Positions 1 to 10,300 are shown, numbered from the stretch's first letter. The stretch is DNA of 64,000 nt from Bacteroidota bacterium (GCA_022572355.1 JACZWC010000002.1:96049-160048); one strand, 5' to 3'. The notes: a model not told the origin generated them from the letters alone. Numbers and translations: made by a program.

Positions 1-72
1 AATAATACTTTCATTAGAAACTGAGGAATGAGTACAAATATCTGTAATATCAAGCAATATTATCACAATTCT

Positions 73-80
73 TATCTTTG
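73..80 (+). promoter_or_regulatory. TAnnTTTG -7 promoter element
   Basis: TATCTTTG matches the Bacteroidota -7 consensus TAnnTTTG. It ends 19 bases before the ATG of the nucleotide-sugar dehydratase at 100, which would give a leader of roughly a dozen bases. No convincing -33 TTG box is seen at the usual spacing, so the call rests on the -7 element and its position. Confidence 0.4.
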
Positions 81-99
81 ATTTGAACATGTCATAAAT

Positions 100-1983
100 A
101 TGGAGTTTTCTGATAAACATACCCCCCGTTGGGTTGTATTTTTCATCGACCTTGGAATTTGTTGTGCGTCATTTACGCTCGCTTATCTTTTGCGCTTTGA
201 ATTCAGTATTCCAGCCATTGAATTGGACCCGCTACCTTACACATTTCCCATTCTATTGGCGGTAAGGGCGTTTAGCTTCTATATTGGCAAAACATACTCT
301 GGCGTGGTTAGATACACGAGCACAAAAGATGCTGAACGTATCTTTTTTGTAATCGCTGCAGGTAGTGTTGTTTTGGGATTGGCCAATGTGCTGACATACT
401 TTTCTCCTCTGCAAATATTTATCATTCCTTATTCAATAATTATTATGGATTTCATTTTCACGGTTTTTATTATGACATCTTCCAGGCTCATTGTTAAAAG
501 CTTGTATATGGAAATGAGTAATCCAAGCAGCAAGAAGCAATATGTAATTATAATCGGGGCTGGAGAAGCTGGAATAATTACCAAAAGAACGCTCGACAGA
601 GATGCCGGAACCCGTTACAAGGTATTCGCATTCATCGATGATGATGAGACAAAGGCTGGAAAAATGCTGGAAGGAATCCCAATCCATAAGGCAATTGATC
701 TGGGAGACTTGCTGAGCAAGAACGACATACGCCAAGTAATTATATCGATTCAAAACATATCAGCCAGTAGAAAGCAAGAGTTTATAGATGTTTGCCTCGA
801 TCAGAATACAAGGGTGCTGAGCGTTCCGCCCGTAAACAACTGGATAAATGGGGAGTTGAGCTTTCGGCAAATTCAGAGAATTAAAATAGAAGATTTACTG
901 GAAAGGGAACCAATTCAGTTGGATATAGATAAAATCAAATCGCAAATTGAAGGGAAAAAAGTATTGGTTACCGGGGGCGCTGGGTCCATTGGAAGCGAAT
1001 TAGCTAAACAAATCGGGTTATATAATCCAAAGAAGCTAATTGTGCTGGATCAAGCAGAGTCGCCTTTGTATGACCTGGAATTAGAACTTAGAGAAAAGCA
1101 TGGCTATACCAATTTCGAGGTGGTGCTCGGTGATGTGAGGAACAAGGCCAGAATGACGAAGGTGTTTTCTACCTACTCTCCTGATGTAATTTATCATGCG
1201 GCAGCATATAAGCACGTTCCTACGATTGAGGAAAACCCATCTGAAGGATTACTGGTTAATGTGGGAGGAACCAAGATCATGGCAGACCTCGCCGTTGAAC
1301 ACGGAGTGACAGAATTTGTGCTGGTATCGACGGATAAAGCGGTAAACCCCACCAATGTGATGGGAGCATCTAAAAGAATAGCTGAAATTTATTGTCAAAG
1401 CTTATCAAAGCATCAGAACACCACGAATTTCATCACCACCCGATTTGGCAATGTACTTGGATCAAATGGATCGGTTATTCTTCGTTTTCGCAAGCAAATT
1501 GAAAATGGAGGGCCGGTTACTGTCACGGATCCCGAGGTAAGCAGATATTTCATGACCATCCCTGAAGCTTGTCAATTGGTACTCGAAGCAGGAGCGATTG
1601 GTAAAGGTGGAGAAATCTACATTTTTGATATGGGTGAGTCTATCAAAATTGATCATCTGGCTAAGAAAATGATCAAGCTCTCAAAATTGAAGCTGAATAA
1701 GGACATTCAGCTTATTTACACAGGACTAAGAAAAGGTGAAAAGCTTGTAGAGGAACTCCTCAACACAGGAGAAGACACCTTGCCGACACATCACCCCAAA
1801 ATAATGATTGCGAAGGTTAAAGAATACGAGTGGGACATCGTATCAAAGAGCACTCAGGCGCTCATCGATCTTTTTGATTCTCAGGACAACGATGCCATTG
1901 TATCTTCAATGAAAAAGATGATTCCCGAATTTCAAAGCAGCAATTCAGAATTCGAGAAATTGGATTCAAAAGTTGACGTTTAA
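100..1983 (+). CDS. CapD/WbpM/PglF-type nucleotide-sugar 4,6-dehydratase
   Basis: This is a membrane-anchored UDP-sugar dehydratase/epimerase of 627 residues, the usual length of the long CapD/PglF/WbpM family. Four N-terminal hydrophobic segments (about residues 12-130) are followed by a first Rossmann-type domain with GAGEAG near residue 151. The catalytic extended short-chain dehydrogenase domain follows, with the NAD-binding motif VLVTGGAGSIGSELA at residue 288. The active site reads STDKAVNP (S410) and MGASK (M421, K425). Methionine replaces the usual tyrosine of YxxxK, which is characteristic of this family. By family knowledge it makes 4-keto-6-deoxy sugars for capsule, LPS or glycoprotein glycans at the inner membrane. 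It is probably the last gene of a polysaccharide cluster to the left of the window. The exact sugar product cannot be told from the sequence. Confidence 0.92.
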   Translation: MEFSDKHTPRWVVFFIDLGICCASFTLAYLLRFEFSIPAIELDPLPYTFPILLAVRAFSFYIGKTYSGVVRYTSTKDAERIFFVIAAGSVVLGLANVLTYFSPLQIFIIPYSIIIMDFIFTVFIMTSSRLIVKSLYMEMSNPSSKKQYVIIIGAGEAGIITKRTLDRDAGTRYKVFAFIDDDETKAGKMLEGIPIHKAIDLGDLLSKNDIRQVIISIQNISASRKQEFIDVCLDQNTRVLSVPPVNNWINGELSFRQIQRIKIEDLLEREPIQLDIDKIKSQIEGKKVLVTGGAGSIGSELAKQIGLYNPKKLIVLDQAESPLYDLELELREKHGYTNFEVVLGDVRNKARMTKVFSTYSPDVIYHAAAYKHVPTIEENPSEGLLVNVGGTKIMADLAVEHGVTEFVLVSTDKAVNPTNVMGASKRIAEIYCQSLSKHQNTTNFITTRFGNVLGSNGSVILRFRKQIENGGPVTVTDPEVSRYFMTIPEACQLVLEAGAIGKGGEIYIFDMGESIKIDHLAKKMIKLSKLKLNKDIQLIYTGLRKGEKLVEELLNTGEDTLPTHHPKIMIAKVKEYEWDIVSKSTQALIDLFDSQDNDAIVSSMKKMIPEFQSSNSEFEKLDSKVDV

Positions 1984-1989
1984 GGCCGT

Positions 1990-2346
1990 TTAGTACAATG
2001 CCAGAGACAGCATCGTTAAAGTACAGGCATTCACCGGCTCAATGTTCTCCTCCTTCAATATTGCTGACAGCTCTGCGTTTTCCGCACCAGGATTGAAGAT
2101 TACCCTCTTAGGTGCCAGCTCAACAATGTAATCGTACCAATCTTTTTGTCTTTTCATACTGAGATAGAGGGTTACCGAATGAACATTTTCCTGCACAGGC
2201 CTGTTAATAAAAATTTCAATGCCCTCTACATTACCTTTCTTTGAGCCCATCAAAACAACTTCATTGCCATAATTCAGCAACTTCTTTACGACGATATTTC
2301 CATATCTATCCGGGTTAGGTGAAGCTCCTATTACCAGTGTTTTCAT
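1990..2346 (-). CDS. CoA-binding domain protein
   Basis: A small single-domain Rossmann protein of 118 residues. The start MKTLVIGASPNPDRYGN was chosen because it begins directly with the first beta strand and nucleotide-binding loop (GASPNPDRYG). The longer open frame would add 23 residues unlike the family. The second conserved motif, NPGAEN, is near residue 83, as in the YccU-like CoA-binding family (related to the N-terminal domain of succinyl-CoA ligase alpha). It probably binds CoA or a CoA-like nucleotide; the cellular role of this family is not established. It converges with the dehydratase gene, and the two stops are only 6 bases apart. Confidence 0.85.
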   Translation of the reverse strand: MKTLVIGASPNPDRYGNIVVKKLLNYGNEVVLMGSKKGNVEGIEIFINRPVQENVHSVTLYLSMKRQKDWYDYIVELAPKRVIFNPGAENAELSAILKEENIEPVNACTLTMLSLALY

Positions 2347-2508
2347 TGCAGCGTAATATTCCACAAAGATACACGTGTAATTAATCTCCTCAAAAAATAG
2401 CACAGGAAGATTCAACAGCTTAAATACTGCGCTGTTACGAATATTAACATTTCATTTATACCAGAAGGGCACAATTTCTGTTACAGCCTTTATTGAGAAA
2501 CATTTTCA

Positions 2509-2516
2509 TATTTTTG
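2509..2516 (+). promoter_or_regulatory. TAnnTTTG -7 promoter element
   Basis: TATTTTTG fits the Bacteroidota -7 consensus. It lies 17 bases before the ATG at 2534 and 8 before an in-frame ATG at 2525. A transcript starting about 6 bases downstream would have a leader of about ten bases for the 2534 start and almost none for 2525, which favours 2534. Confidence 0.4.
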
Positions 2517-2533
2517 CGTCAGATATGATCCGG

Positions 2534-3961
2534 ATGAAGAAAGCCTTTATTTTACTTTTATTTATATCAATTTCAACTGGCCTTTTTTCTCAAAAGGGCG
2601 GGCACGAGATTAGAATAAAAGTGAATGGAATCAAGGACTCAGCCTGCTATTTGGCCGGATATTACGGCAAGAAGCAATACTACAAAGACACCGCTCAATT
2701 CGATTCGAAAGGACTGTGCATCTTCAAAGGCCCTGATACTCTTCCAGGTGGTATTTATTCTATCATTCTTCCAGGCAATACATACTTCGAGTTTCTTATC
2801 AATGAGCAACACTTCACTTTAGAAACTGATACTGCCGACCTGGTTCAGAACATGAAGATAAAGGGCTCTCTTGAGAACAAGCTCTTCTACGATCATTTTC
2901 ATTTGGTGGCGAGCCTGCAAAAGGATGCAGAAAAATATAAGAGTTCATTGAAAAGACTCAATGAAAAGGATGATAAGGACTCTCTTAAGATTGTTCGAAA
3001 GCAGTTGCGGGAGGTGAACAAGCAAGTTGAAGATTACAAGTTGAATATCATGAAGGAGTATCCTCAAACGCTGCTCGCCAAAATATTCAAGGCCATGAAA
3101 GATCCTGATATTCCAGATCCACCTAAAGATGAGAACGGGAAAATTATTGATTCTCTCTTTCGGTACAAGTATCTGAAAAGCCACTTCTGGGATAATATCG
3201 ATTTTACAGATGATAACATATTGAGAACCCCAATCTATCACGGTAGATTGATGCGATACATCAAAAAAATGACGGCTCAAATTCCTGATTCAATTAATAC
3301 CTCGGCAGATGTATTGCTGGAATTGGCTAAAGCGAACAGGCAGATTTTCAAATATACGCTCAGCAAGATTATATATATGTACGAAACATCAAAGATCATG
3401 GGCATGGATGCTGTGTTTGTACACCTTGCCGAAAAGTACTACATGACCAATCAGGCGTTTTGGATCGATTCTGTTCAACTTTTTAAGATCAGTGACAGGG
3501 TTAGATCCATCAAGCCTACGCTTATCGGCAAACCGGCTCCTCCAATCTATTACATGAAAGATCGCGCTGGCAAGCAAATTCCATTGTATTCAGTTGACGC
3601 AGATTTTATTATTATGGTATTCTGGGATCCGGATTGCGGACACTGCAAGAAGGAAATGCCAAAGATCAACGAGGTGTATGAAAAATATAAAACGAGAAAC
3701 TTAAAGGTATATGCTATATGTACGGAAGTGGAACGTGAGAAATGGATCAAATATCTGGACAGTCACCCCTATGAATGGATAAATGTGGCTGATTTTGAGC
3801 TGCATAGCCCGTTCCGGGACCTTTATGATATTAGCAGTACGCCAAAGATCTTTCTTTTAGATAAGAACAAAAAGATCATTGCCAAGAAAATATCCCATGA
3901 AGCATTGGATGAAATACTGGCCAGGAAGTTCAGGCAGATGGACAAAAAGAAGGACAAATAA
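2534..3961 (+). CDS. Secreted TlpA-like thioredoxin-fold protein with DUF4369-type N-terminus
   Basis: A protein of 475 residues starting with a signal peptide (MKKAFILLLFISISTGLFSQ). The N-terminal beta-rich part (about 20-120) resembles the DUF4369 domain that precedes thioredoxin domains in Bacteroidota. A charged helical middle follows, then a C-terminal AhpC/TSA-like thioredoxin domain. The redox motif is CGHC (Cys368 and Cys371) inside FWDPDCGHCKKEMPK, with the cis-proline loop SSTPKIFLL downstream. By family knowledge it is a periplasmic thiol-disulfide oxidoreductase, similar in build to TlpA/ResA. The partner protein is unknown. An alternative start three codons upstream (2525) is possible. 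Confidence 0.87.
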   Translation: MKKAFILLLFISISTGLFSQKGGHEIRIKVNGIKDSACYLAGYYGKKQYYKDTAQFDSKGLCIFKGPDTLPGGIYSIILPGNTYFEFLINEQHFTLETDTADLVQNMKIKGSLENKLFYDHFHLVASLQKDAEKYKSSLKRLNEKDDKDSLKIVRKQLREVNKQVEDYKLNIMKEYPQTLLAKIFKAMKDPDIPDPPKDENGKIIDSLFRYKYLKSHFWDNIDFTDDNILRTPIYHGRLMRYIKKMTAQIPDSINTSADVLLELAKANRQIFKYTLSKIIYMYETSKIMGMDAVFVHLAEKYYMTNQAFWIDSVQLFKISDRVRSIKPTLIGKPAPPIYYMKDRAGKQIPLYSVDADFIIMVFWDPDCGHCKKEMPKINEVYEKYKTRNLKVYAICTEVEREKWIKYLDSHPYEWINVADFELHSPFRDLYDISSTPKIFLLDKNKKIIAKKISHEALDEILARKFRQMDKKKDK

Positions 3962-3962
3962 T

Positions 3963-3987
3963 AAGGGAGCCAAAAAATGATTCCCTT
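3963..3987 (+). terminator. Possible weak hairpin terminator
   Basis: AAGGGA and TCCCTT form a six-base stem around a 13-base loop just after the stop of the thioredoxin-fold gene, followed by the T-rich run TTTCTTCTT. The stem is short, so this is only a candidate. It lies between two convergent genes. Confidence 0.3.
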
Positions 3988-4014
3988 TCTTCTTGTAAAG
4001 AAACTCCTCTAATC

Positions 4015-4935
4015 CTAATAAGTTATCGTATACAAATTCTGGCCGATCATAATAGTATACGTCCTGTCACAAGCTCCCGTACCAAAGTCAACGATTCTTT
4101 CGTTCAAGCCGTCTGGCTGAATACTGAGCCCTCCTTTAGTAATATCGAGAAAATAATCGCAGAACTCCACTCTCAGTGCAGTAGTTATAGTGACGGTGAA
4201 CGGGAGGCCATTTCTGTTGATACCAGATGCAGAGCCAGTAACGGAGTACACGTCATCCAAAATACCGTTAAGGAACATGAAGCTTCCGTCTGGATTCTGT
4301 GTCCAAAATCCGGTATTGGCACCTTCTATCCACTCTCTTGTCCTGGTGGAAACCCAGGTAACTACCTGGCTCCCATCTGGAGAGCTCACATTTCCATTTA
4401 CATCAATGGTGAATGAATTATTCCCATTATTCGTTACTGTTTTTGTTCCCTCCACGCTGTAGTCATTAACATGGTAGTCCACCAACGTGGTAGTAATGAT
4501 TGTACCTGCCTGGTTGTATTTACCTGTAAATACGGATATTATTTTTCCTCTACGCGTCTTACCATCATTTCCCAAACAGTTGGTCGCTCCAAAATCAATA
4601 GTCAGTGTCTTTGGAAAAGTATTGTTCCATACCGGTGGACTTTGAGATATATCCCAGGCAGGAGGTACCAATGTTACCGTTGCACAAGTACTGCTGAATG
4701 TGTAATCCAATTGTGCGCTCGTTTTTGGGGTACCATCAAGATTCTCCTCCTCAACAGCCTCATTCATATTTTTAAACACGTCATCGAACAGGCTCTCCGC
4801 TAACTTGTTATCCTCAGTGGTTGTGGTTAATTCAAAAGGAGTAATTGGCGTTTCTTCATCCTTTTTGCAAGAGTTCATAAATAGCAGGCCTGTAATCACT
4901 GTACAGGACAGGAGGGAATAGACTGTTTTTTTCAT
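4015..4935 (-). CDS. Hypothetical lipoprotein
   Basis: A lipoprotein of 306 residues. A signal peptide ends in a lipobox with Cys23 (GLLFMNSC), followed directly by KKDEE, a charged stretch of the kind reported to send lipoproteins to the surface in Bacteroidota. The mature part is beta-rich and threonine/asparagine-rich (for example TRTREWIEGA near residue 200), with no catalytic motif recognised. Many Bacteroidota genomes carry similar lipoproteins of unknown function. Start ATG at 4935 is clear because the signal peptide follows at once. Confidence 0.8.
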   Translation of the reverse strand: MKKTVYSLLSCTVITGLLFMNSCKKDEETPITPFELTTTTEDNKLAESLFDDVFKNMNEAVEEENLDGTPKTSAQLDYTFSSTCATVTLVPPAWDISQSPPVWNNTFPKTLTIDFGATNCLGNDGKTRRGKIISVFTGKYNQAGTIITTTLVDYHVNDYSVEGTKTVTNNGNNSFTIDVNGNVSSPDGSQVVTWVSTRTREWIEGANTGFWTQNPDGSFMFLNGILDDVYSVTGSASGINRNGLPFTVTITTALRVEFCDYFLDITKGGLSIQPDGLNERIVDFGTGACDRTYTIMIGQNLYTITY

Positions 4936-4968
4936 GATTTAGGGAATTTTGTGTGTATTTGGAATATA

Positions 4969-4976
4969 CAAATTTA
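4969..4976 (-). promoter_or_regulatory. TAnnTTTG -7 promoter element
   Basis: On the minus strand TAAATTTG lies 33 bases before the ATG of the lipoprotein gene. A TTG occurs 24 bases further upstream (plus-strand CAA at 5001), slightly beyond the usual 17-23 base spacing. Confidence 0.4.
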
Positions 4977-5082
4977 TGAAATTTTTGTGTACCATATTTT
5001 CAATCTCTACTTTTAGGGCCTATTGGATAATTTAATCCCATGAAGACAAAAATCCATTAACTTAAATTTCAATCCAAGTATT

Positions 5083-5577
5083 ATGCATTCAATTGACTCA
5101 TTAAATCAGGTAGCGGAGTTTCACAGGACTTTTCAGCACCCTATCCTTTCATCGCCAAATATCCCTTCCGCAGAAAGGTGTAAACTGAGAATATCATTAA
5201 TAGCTGAAGAACTATTGGAGTTGGAGGAGGGAATAGCAGATAAAAACCTCATCGAAATAGCCGATGCCCTGTGTGATATTCAGTATGTGCTATCTGGAGC
5301 TGTATTGGAGTTTGGGCTAGGAGATAAATTTGCGGAGTTATTTGACGAGGTTCAACGATCAAATATGAGTAAAGCTTGTAATAATAAAGAAGAAGCAGAG
5401 GCAACGGTAGCTCATTACCAGCAGAGCGAGAATACCGAATGTTACTTCAGGGAAATTGACGGAAAATTCCTGGTATTTCGCAGCTCAGATGACAAGACGC
5501 TCAAATCAATTAACTACTCTCCGGCCGATCTTAAAAGTATTCTTGAGGTAGACACTGTTAAAGATATTCAAACATAA
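5083..5577 (+). CDS. MazG-like nucleotide pyrophosphohydrolase family protein
   Basis: A protein of 164 residues in the all-alpha NTP pyrophosphohydrolase superfamily (MazG / phosphoribosyl-ATP pyrophosphohydrolase-like). The metal-binding signature is visible: EELLELEEG (an ExxE-type helix near residues 46-54), then EIADALCDIQYVL, which supplies the D..D helix near residues 60-70. Family members hydrolyse nucleoside triphosphates to monophosphates and pyrophosphate with Mg2+. The real substrate here is unknown, and house-cleaning of odd nucleotides is one possibility. The C-terminal 60 residues have an ordinary sequence without a recognised motif. Confidence 0.8.
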   Translation: MHSIDSLNQVAEFHRTFQHPILSSPNIPSAERCKLRISLIAEELLELEEGIADKNLIEIADALCDIQYVLSGAVLEFGLGDKFAELFDEVQRSNMSKACNNKEEAEATVAHYQQSENTECYFREIDGKFLVFRSSDDKTLKSINYSPADLKSILEVDTVKDIQT

Positions 5578-5616
5578 GAGGGAATATTCCGTAGTAATGG
5601 GAAAAGCAGTATAAAA

Positions 5617-6201
5617 ATGATTCGATTGTTGTTCATAGTGGCGCTGGGCCTGGCTTATTTTACAGGCTTTTCTCAGACCAATCCCCCTGCTAAAAAGCAG
5701 CCCGTTAAGACGGTAAAGCCCCTCAAACCCAAAAAACAGAAAAAGGGAAGGCTGGTTACAGCACTGGATTATTTAAAGAGCGGAAAGGTGAAAAATGAAA
5801 TTGATGAGATGGACGAGGCCATGGAGGATTTCAACAAGGCAATTGAATTGGACCCGGAATATGAGCGGGCTTACCTTGAAAGAGGGAAAACCTATTTTAT
5901 ATTACAGGAGTTCGAAAATGCATTGGCAGATTTTAAGAAAACCATAGAGCTTTCGGAAGAAAAAATGGAGTCTGCAAGAAAAAGGGGAAATGTGAAAACA
6001 ATCCTTGAAGATCACAAAGGAGCAACAAAGGAGTATAATAGGGCGAATTTGCTAAAACCCATTCTGGCTGAGGGATTATACAACCTCGGCAATGTCAAGT
6101 TTTTCATGGGAGATAAGGAAGGATGTTGTGCGGATCTTAAAAAGTCAGGAGAACTCGGCTTTCTAAAGGCCTACAGCTATATCAAAAAATACTGCCAGTA
6201 A
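5617..6201 (+). CDS. Secreted TPR-repeat protein
   Basis: A protein of 194 residues with a signal peptide (MIRLLFIVALGLAYFTGFSQ), then a lysine/proline-rich linker (about 23-45) and tetratricopeptide repeats from about 55 to 175 (for example ERAYLERGKTYFILQEFENA). Its last coil contains two cysteines (EGCCADLKKSGELG) before the C-terminal YIKKYCQ. This Cys-containing last TPR is common in small Bacteroidota TPR proteins. It is probably a periplasmic or outer-membrane protein-protein interaction module with no predicted enzyme activity. A degenerate copy of its 3' end lies about 160 bases downstream. Confidence 0.8.
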   Translation: MIRLLFIVALGLAYFTGFSQTNPPAKKQPVKTVKPLKPKKQKKGRLVTALDYLKSGKVKNEIDEMDEAMEDFNKAIELDPEYERAYLERGKTYFILQEFENALADFKKTIELSEEKMESARKRGNVKTILEDHKGATKEYNRANLLKPILAEGLYNLGNVKFFMGDKEGCCADLKKSGELGFLKAYSYIKKYCQ

Positions 6202-6296
6202 CTTACCTCCTGTCTTCGTTATTGCAGCACCCACTATGACAAACTCTCCTCTTCACTATGGCCATGATCAGTCTGGTTTCGGGTTTCAGGCCTTTT

Positions 6297-6324
6297 ACCC
6301 GATAACCGAAACCCGATAACCGAA
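6297..6324. repeat. 14-bp tandem direct repeat (two copies)
   Basis: ACCCGATAACCGAA occurs twice head to tail. It follows a related inverted stretch (GGTTTCGGGTTT at about 6276-6287), so the segment can fold back on itself. It lies between the TPR gene and the remnant of its tail. Confidence 0.6.
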
Positions 6325-6358
6325 ATTCAGGTCAGTTTTTCGGTGGGTGAAAAATAGG

Positions 6359-6421
6359 AACAAGTCTGTTGAACTGAGTTGCTTGAAAGCGTATAATTAT
6401 ATCAAAAAATACAGCCAGTAG
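6359..6421 (+). pseudogene. Remnant of the 3' end of a TPR paralogue
   Basis: These 21 codons read NKSVELSCLKAYNYIKKYSQ and a stop. They align with the end of the intact TPR gene upstream (KKSGELGFLKAYSYIKKYCQ), with most differences at third positions or conservative. No start codon or open frame leads into it, so it is the leftover tail of a second copy that was lost, with the 14-bp tandem repeats lying in between. Confidence 0.7.
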
Positions 6422-6427
6422 ATTTAA

Positions 6428-7381
6428 TTAACCCCATTCAGGGCACTTCATATCCCTGATTCTTTTATTGGGTTTCAATCGGGCTCTAACCAGAATTTCA
6501 TGGGTATTATTACTGTACTTCATCAATTTAGATGTGGTAAAATCGAATGCATATCCAACCTGAATGTAGTTATTCAAATTAAATCCAACGATACCGATTA
6601 TCGCGTCTATCTTCCGATAAGAAATGCCGACCCACCACATGTTCTTATAATCGAATTTGACGTTTACATCAACCTGAATTGGCGTGAGTAATCCAAACTT
6701 CACATGCGCAGCGGGAATAATATTTGATTCTATCTTCTTTAATGGAAATTTATATCCAGCTGAGACGAAGTAATGCATTTTTAATGTGTTTTTTGTTCCA
6801 TTTAGTGGAATTGGAATGAGCTGGTGAGCGGATACTCCCGCAAAATATTTCTTAGAGTATATCCACGCACCTACTGCGGCATCCGGTGCAATAGCACTAA
6901 AAGATTGCAAGTCAGCGTCTCCAGGTTCAGCGGTCCATAAATCAGAAGTATTTAATTGGAATTGCCTCATGCCGGCAAAAATCCCTACTGAGCCATAAAG
7001 ATTGTAATCCAACCTAACATGATAAGAGTAATTGAGATGAGCTACAATTTTACTAATGGGCCCTGTTTCATCTTTGATCGCGACTGCGCCAATTGCATGG
7101 TGGTTTCGCTCGCCAAATGGCCTGGGCTCACGCTTCGTTGATTTAATTGGCGTACTGAAGCTGATGAGATAGGTCTGGGGCGCCGCATCAAACCCAAGCC
7201 ATTGAGTCCGGTAGCCCAAGGTTAATTCCATATAATTACCAAGGCCTCCGGCAGCGGGGTTAATGACAAAATTATTAAACACAAATTGGCTGTAATGCGA
7301 AGGTTGCTGCGCTAAAGCCAATTCATTCCAACAGCAAACAATTGCAACACCTAGCAGAAAACTGTATTTGCTCACATTCAT
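6428..7381 (-). CDS. PorP/SprF family T9SS outer-membrane protein
   Basis: A protein of 317 residues with a signal peptide (about 1-24) and the conserved opening of the PorP/SprF family: QPSHYSQFVFNNFVINPAAGG, covering the YSQF..N....NPA.G signature. The rest alternates as expected for a beta-barrel (KYFAGVSAHQLIPIPLNG, MWWVGISYRK). By family knowledge, these outer-membrane proteins bind type B sorting domains and hold the cargo at the surface. The start ATG overlaps the stop of the upstream adhesin by one base (TAATG), so the two are translated as a unit. It is best read as the dedicated partner of that adhesin. Confidence 0.92.
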   Translation of the reverse strand: MNVSKYSFLLGVAIVCCWNELALAQQPSHYSQFVFNNFVINPAAGGLGNYMELTLGYRTQWLGFDAAPQTYLISFSTPIKSTKREPRPFGERNHHAIGAVAIKDETGPISKIVAHLNYSYHVRLDYNLYGSVGIFAGMRQFQLNTSDLWTAEPGDADLQSFSAIAPDAAVGAWIYSKKYFAGVSAHQLIPIPLNGTKNTLKMHYFVSAGYKFPLKKIESNIIPAAHVKFGLLTPIQVDVNVKFDYKNMWWVGISYRKIDAIIGIVGFNLNNYIQVGYAFDFTTSKLMKYSNNTHEILVRARLKPNKRIRDMKCPEWG

Positions 7382-10300
7382 TATTTAACAATTGTTACAG
7401 ATCCATAAAGTATACCACTTTTAACAAATTGACCCTGGTCGTCATCAGGATTATCATCAGCATTGAGCTCAATGACATAATAATACACTGCCGGAGGCAA
7501 CTCTGCATTCGTGAGTTTCTCTCTTCCATCCCACGGAGTTTCATATCCCTTCGATCTAAAAACCACATCTCCCCATCTGTTATATACTTTTACCACACAC
7601 TCTGAAAAGTATATCAAATTCTCGATTTGCCAATCGTCATTGGTTCCATTATCATTGGGTGTAAATGCATTCGGAATAGAAATATCACAGGGTGGAATGA
7701 CTACTGTCTCTTCATCTTGAGGGCAACCAACCACAGCATCTGTAACAGTAACACTGTAAGTACCAGGTTCCAACCCTTCAAGCATTAATGAAGTAGATCC
7801 TGTATTCCAGATAAGACTGAGAGGCTGAGTTCCCCCTGATGTGCTTGCGGTGATGATTCCTTTACCATTCTGACATTTAGATACCACTGATACATCAATT
7901 GGATCTGGCTCAATAACAGAGTCCGATGCCACCACTACAGGACAACTATTTACATCCGTTACGCTTACGATATAGAAACCCTCTGTTAATCCGGTCTGTG
8001 AACTGGTACTGGATCCATTAGACCAATTGTACGTGTAGGCAGCTGCTCCTCCACTGGTAATAGTAACCGATACTGTTCCATCAGAACCTCCAGTACAGGT
8101 AACATCAGTACTGGTGATAGAAAGAACAATTGGCGGAGGTGGAACCAATACAACGGTTTGGGTATCAGCGGGACAGTTGTTCGCATCCTCAATCACAATC
8201 TGGTAGGTTCCATCAGACAAATTAGATGCGTTCGCATTGGTGCTTACAGACGGCGTCCATGTATAAGTATAGGCTGGATTGCCCCCAACTGCAGCAACTG
8301 AAATAGAGCCATCATTTGAGTTACAACTTGTTTCATCATTCTTCGTGATTGTAGAAGTTATATCAGCTGGGTTAACGAATGTGGTATTGAGTGTGGCTGG
8401 ACAATTAAGTGAATCATATACCGTAACGGTGTAAGTGCTGTCATGACAAAGACTATCTATTTGCTGGGATGTCTCCTTCGTACTCCAGTTGTAACTTGTC
8501 AGCGGAGTTCCATCAGGATAGGTGGCGGTCAGTTCTCCATTGCAACTATCGTTACAGGTAACGGGCGTAATAACCAAAATGGCATTAGCGGTAAACAGAT
8601 AACCGATAGTTACTGTTGATGTATCCGTACAACCACTACTGTCCGTTACAACAATGGTGTAATCCCCTGCGGCCAGCCCCGTTGCGGTTGGAGTGGTCTG
8701 AGGCGTAGGACTATCCCACGAGTAAGAATAAGGAGTGGTTCCACCGGAAACAGAAACTGTTGCCGTGCCATCCACCGAATCACAAGCTTGATTTACAGTG
8801 CTTGTGTTCGAGGTCATTGCTGGGTTTTGGCTGATCGTTATACTTGCAGAGTCTGGCCCGCATCCGTTTGCATCCGTGACAAATACCGTGTAAGATCCAG
8901 CACATAACCCTGTAGCGGTTGACGTTGTTTGTGCAGCCGGATCATTCCAAAGATACGTATAAGGGGGGCTCCCGCCTGATCCACTTCCTGTGGCGGTTCC
9001 ATCGCAAGTTCCGGCACATGCAAGCTTACTTACAGGAATCAACGCAGCAACGGATATTGGCTCTGTTACTGTCACACTATCTACCAAAACACAAGCGTTT
9101 CCAGTAATAACCTGCAAATAATACATTCCGGTACACACGCTATCCAATGTTGAGTCATTTTGTCCAATAGGAGTTCCCAATGGATTTTGCCATTCGTAAG
9201 TATAAGGCGCTATACCTCCAATGGCAGTTACAAATGCATCTCCATCACAAGCACCAATACAACTGGTCTGTTTAATCCCAAATGTAATAGATGGCAAGAC
9301 CAAAACAATCGTAGTTGTATCTGCACACCCAGCAGCATCCTGAGTAATAACGATCCATACCCCAGCACAAAGATTGCTGATACTGCTACTTGTCTCTCCG
9401 GGAATAGCCACCATTGCATCGTCGTACCATTGATACGTGTAAGGAGTCGCGCCCAAAATAGGTGTTACTGAAGCCGAGCCATCACAAGATGCGCTGTCAC
9501 AGGATACGTCAAACCCTTGAGGGATCACCGCCGGCGTTGTAATGATAACAGTGCTTATTCCGCTACATCCTGTAGAATCTGTTGCCGTATAAGAATAAAT
9601 CCCTCCGCTCAAACCTGTTGCGGTTGCGCCCGTCTGAATAGGAAGTGTGGCCCATAAATAAGTATACGGAGGAACACCGCCAGATGCGACAACAGTGGCG
9701 TCTCCATCTGAGCCGTTAAAACAAGTTACATCCATTATGCTAACCGTACTGGTAGTTAATCCAGTTACCGTAAAAGGCAGACAGGCATTCGGCGCTACAT
9801 TACCACATAAGTCTGTTACCCCAGAACCTGCAACAAGACATAAATTGAAACTTCCGCCTGCATTAATCGCCTGGTCGACTGTGATGGAAAAAGTTACCTC
9901 TTGAGTGCCACCACTCGTGCATGCTGCACCCGTTACCCCAGACAGCGTGTAAGGGCCACCAGGTCCGGATAACAAAAAATCAGTGTTTTGAACAGTATTG
10001 CATAACACTGGCTCTGAAAAAGAAAAAGTTAATACCGACTGTCCGCATACAATTGGTGTATCCACTGATTGAATAGCAGGCGTGGTATTATCAAAAATTG
10101 TAGCAGACGAAGCTGAAAAATCAATTGTATAGCCATTAGGAGAAGGGGAGAACTGGCTTACATTAATAACATAAACATCACCGGCAGTTACAGGTATACA
10201 AGCTTCATTCTGAGGCCCCCCCAGCCCATTCGGGCCAGTATCTCCAGGATTTGGAGCGTAGTTACAGCTCACTTCCAGGGATGGCATGGTTGCAATGTCC

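Noticed and set aside
433..753. Open frame on the minus strand inside the dehydratase gene
   Set aside because: It is a shadow of a well-supported gene; its sequence has no family features. The same holds for many other frames opposite the long cargo genes (for example 4190-4803, 13505-13837, 55709-56488).
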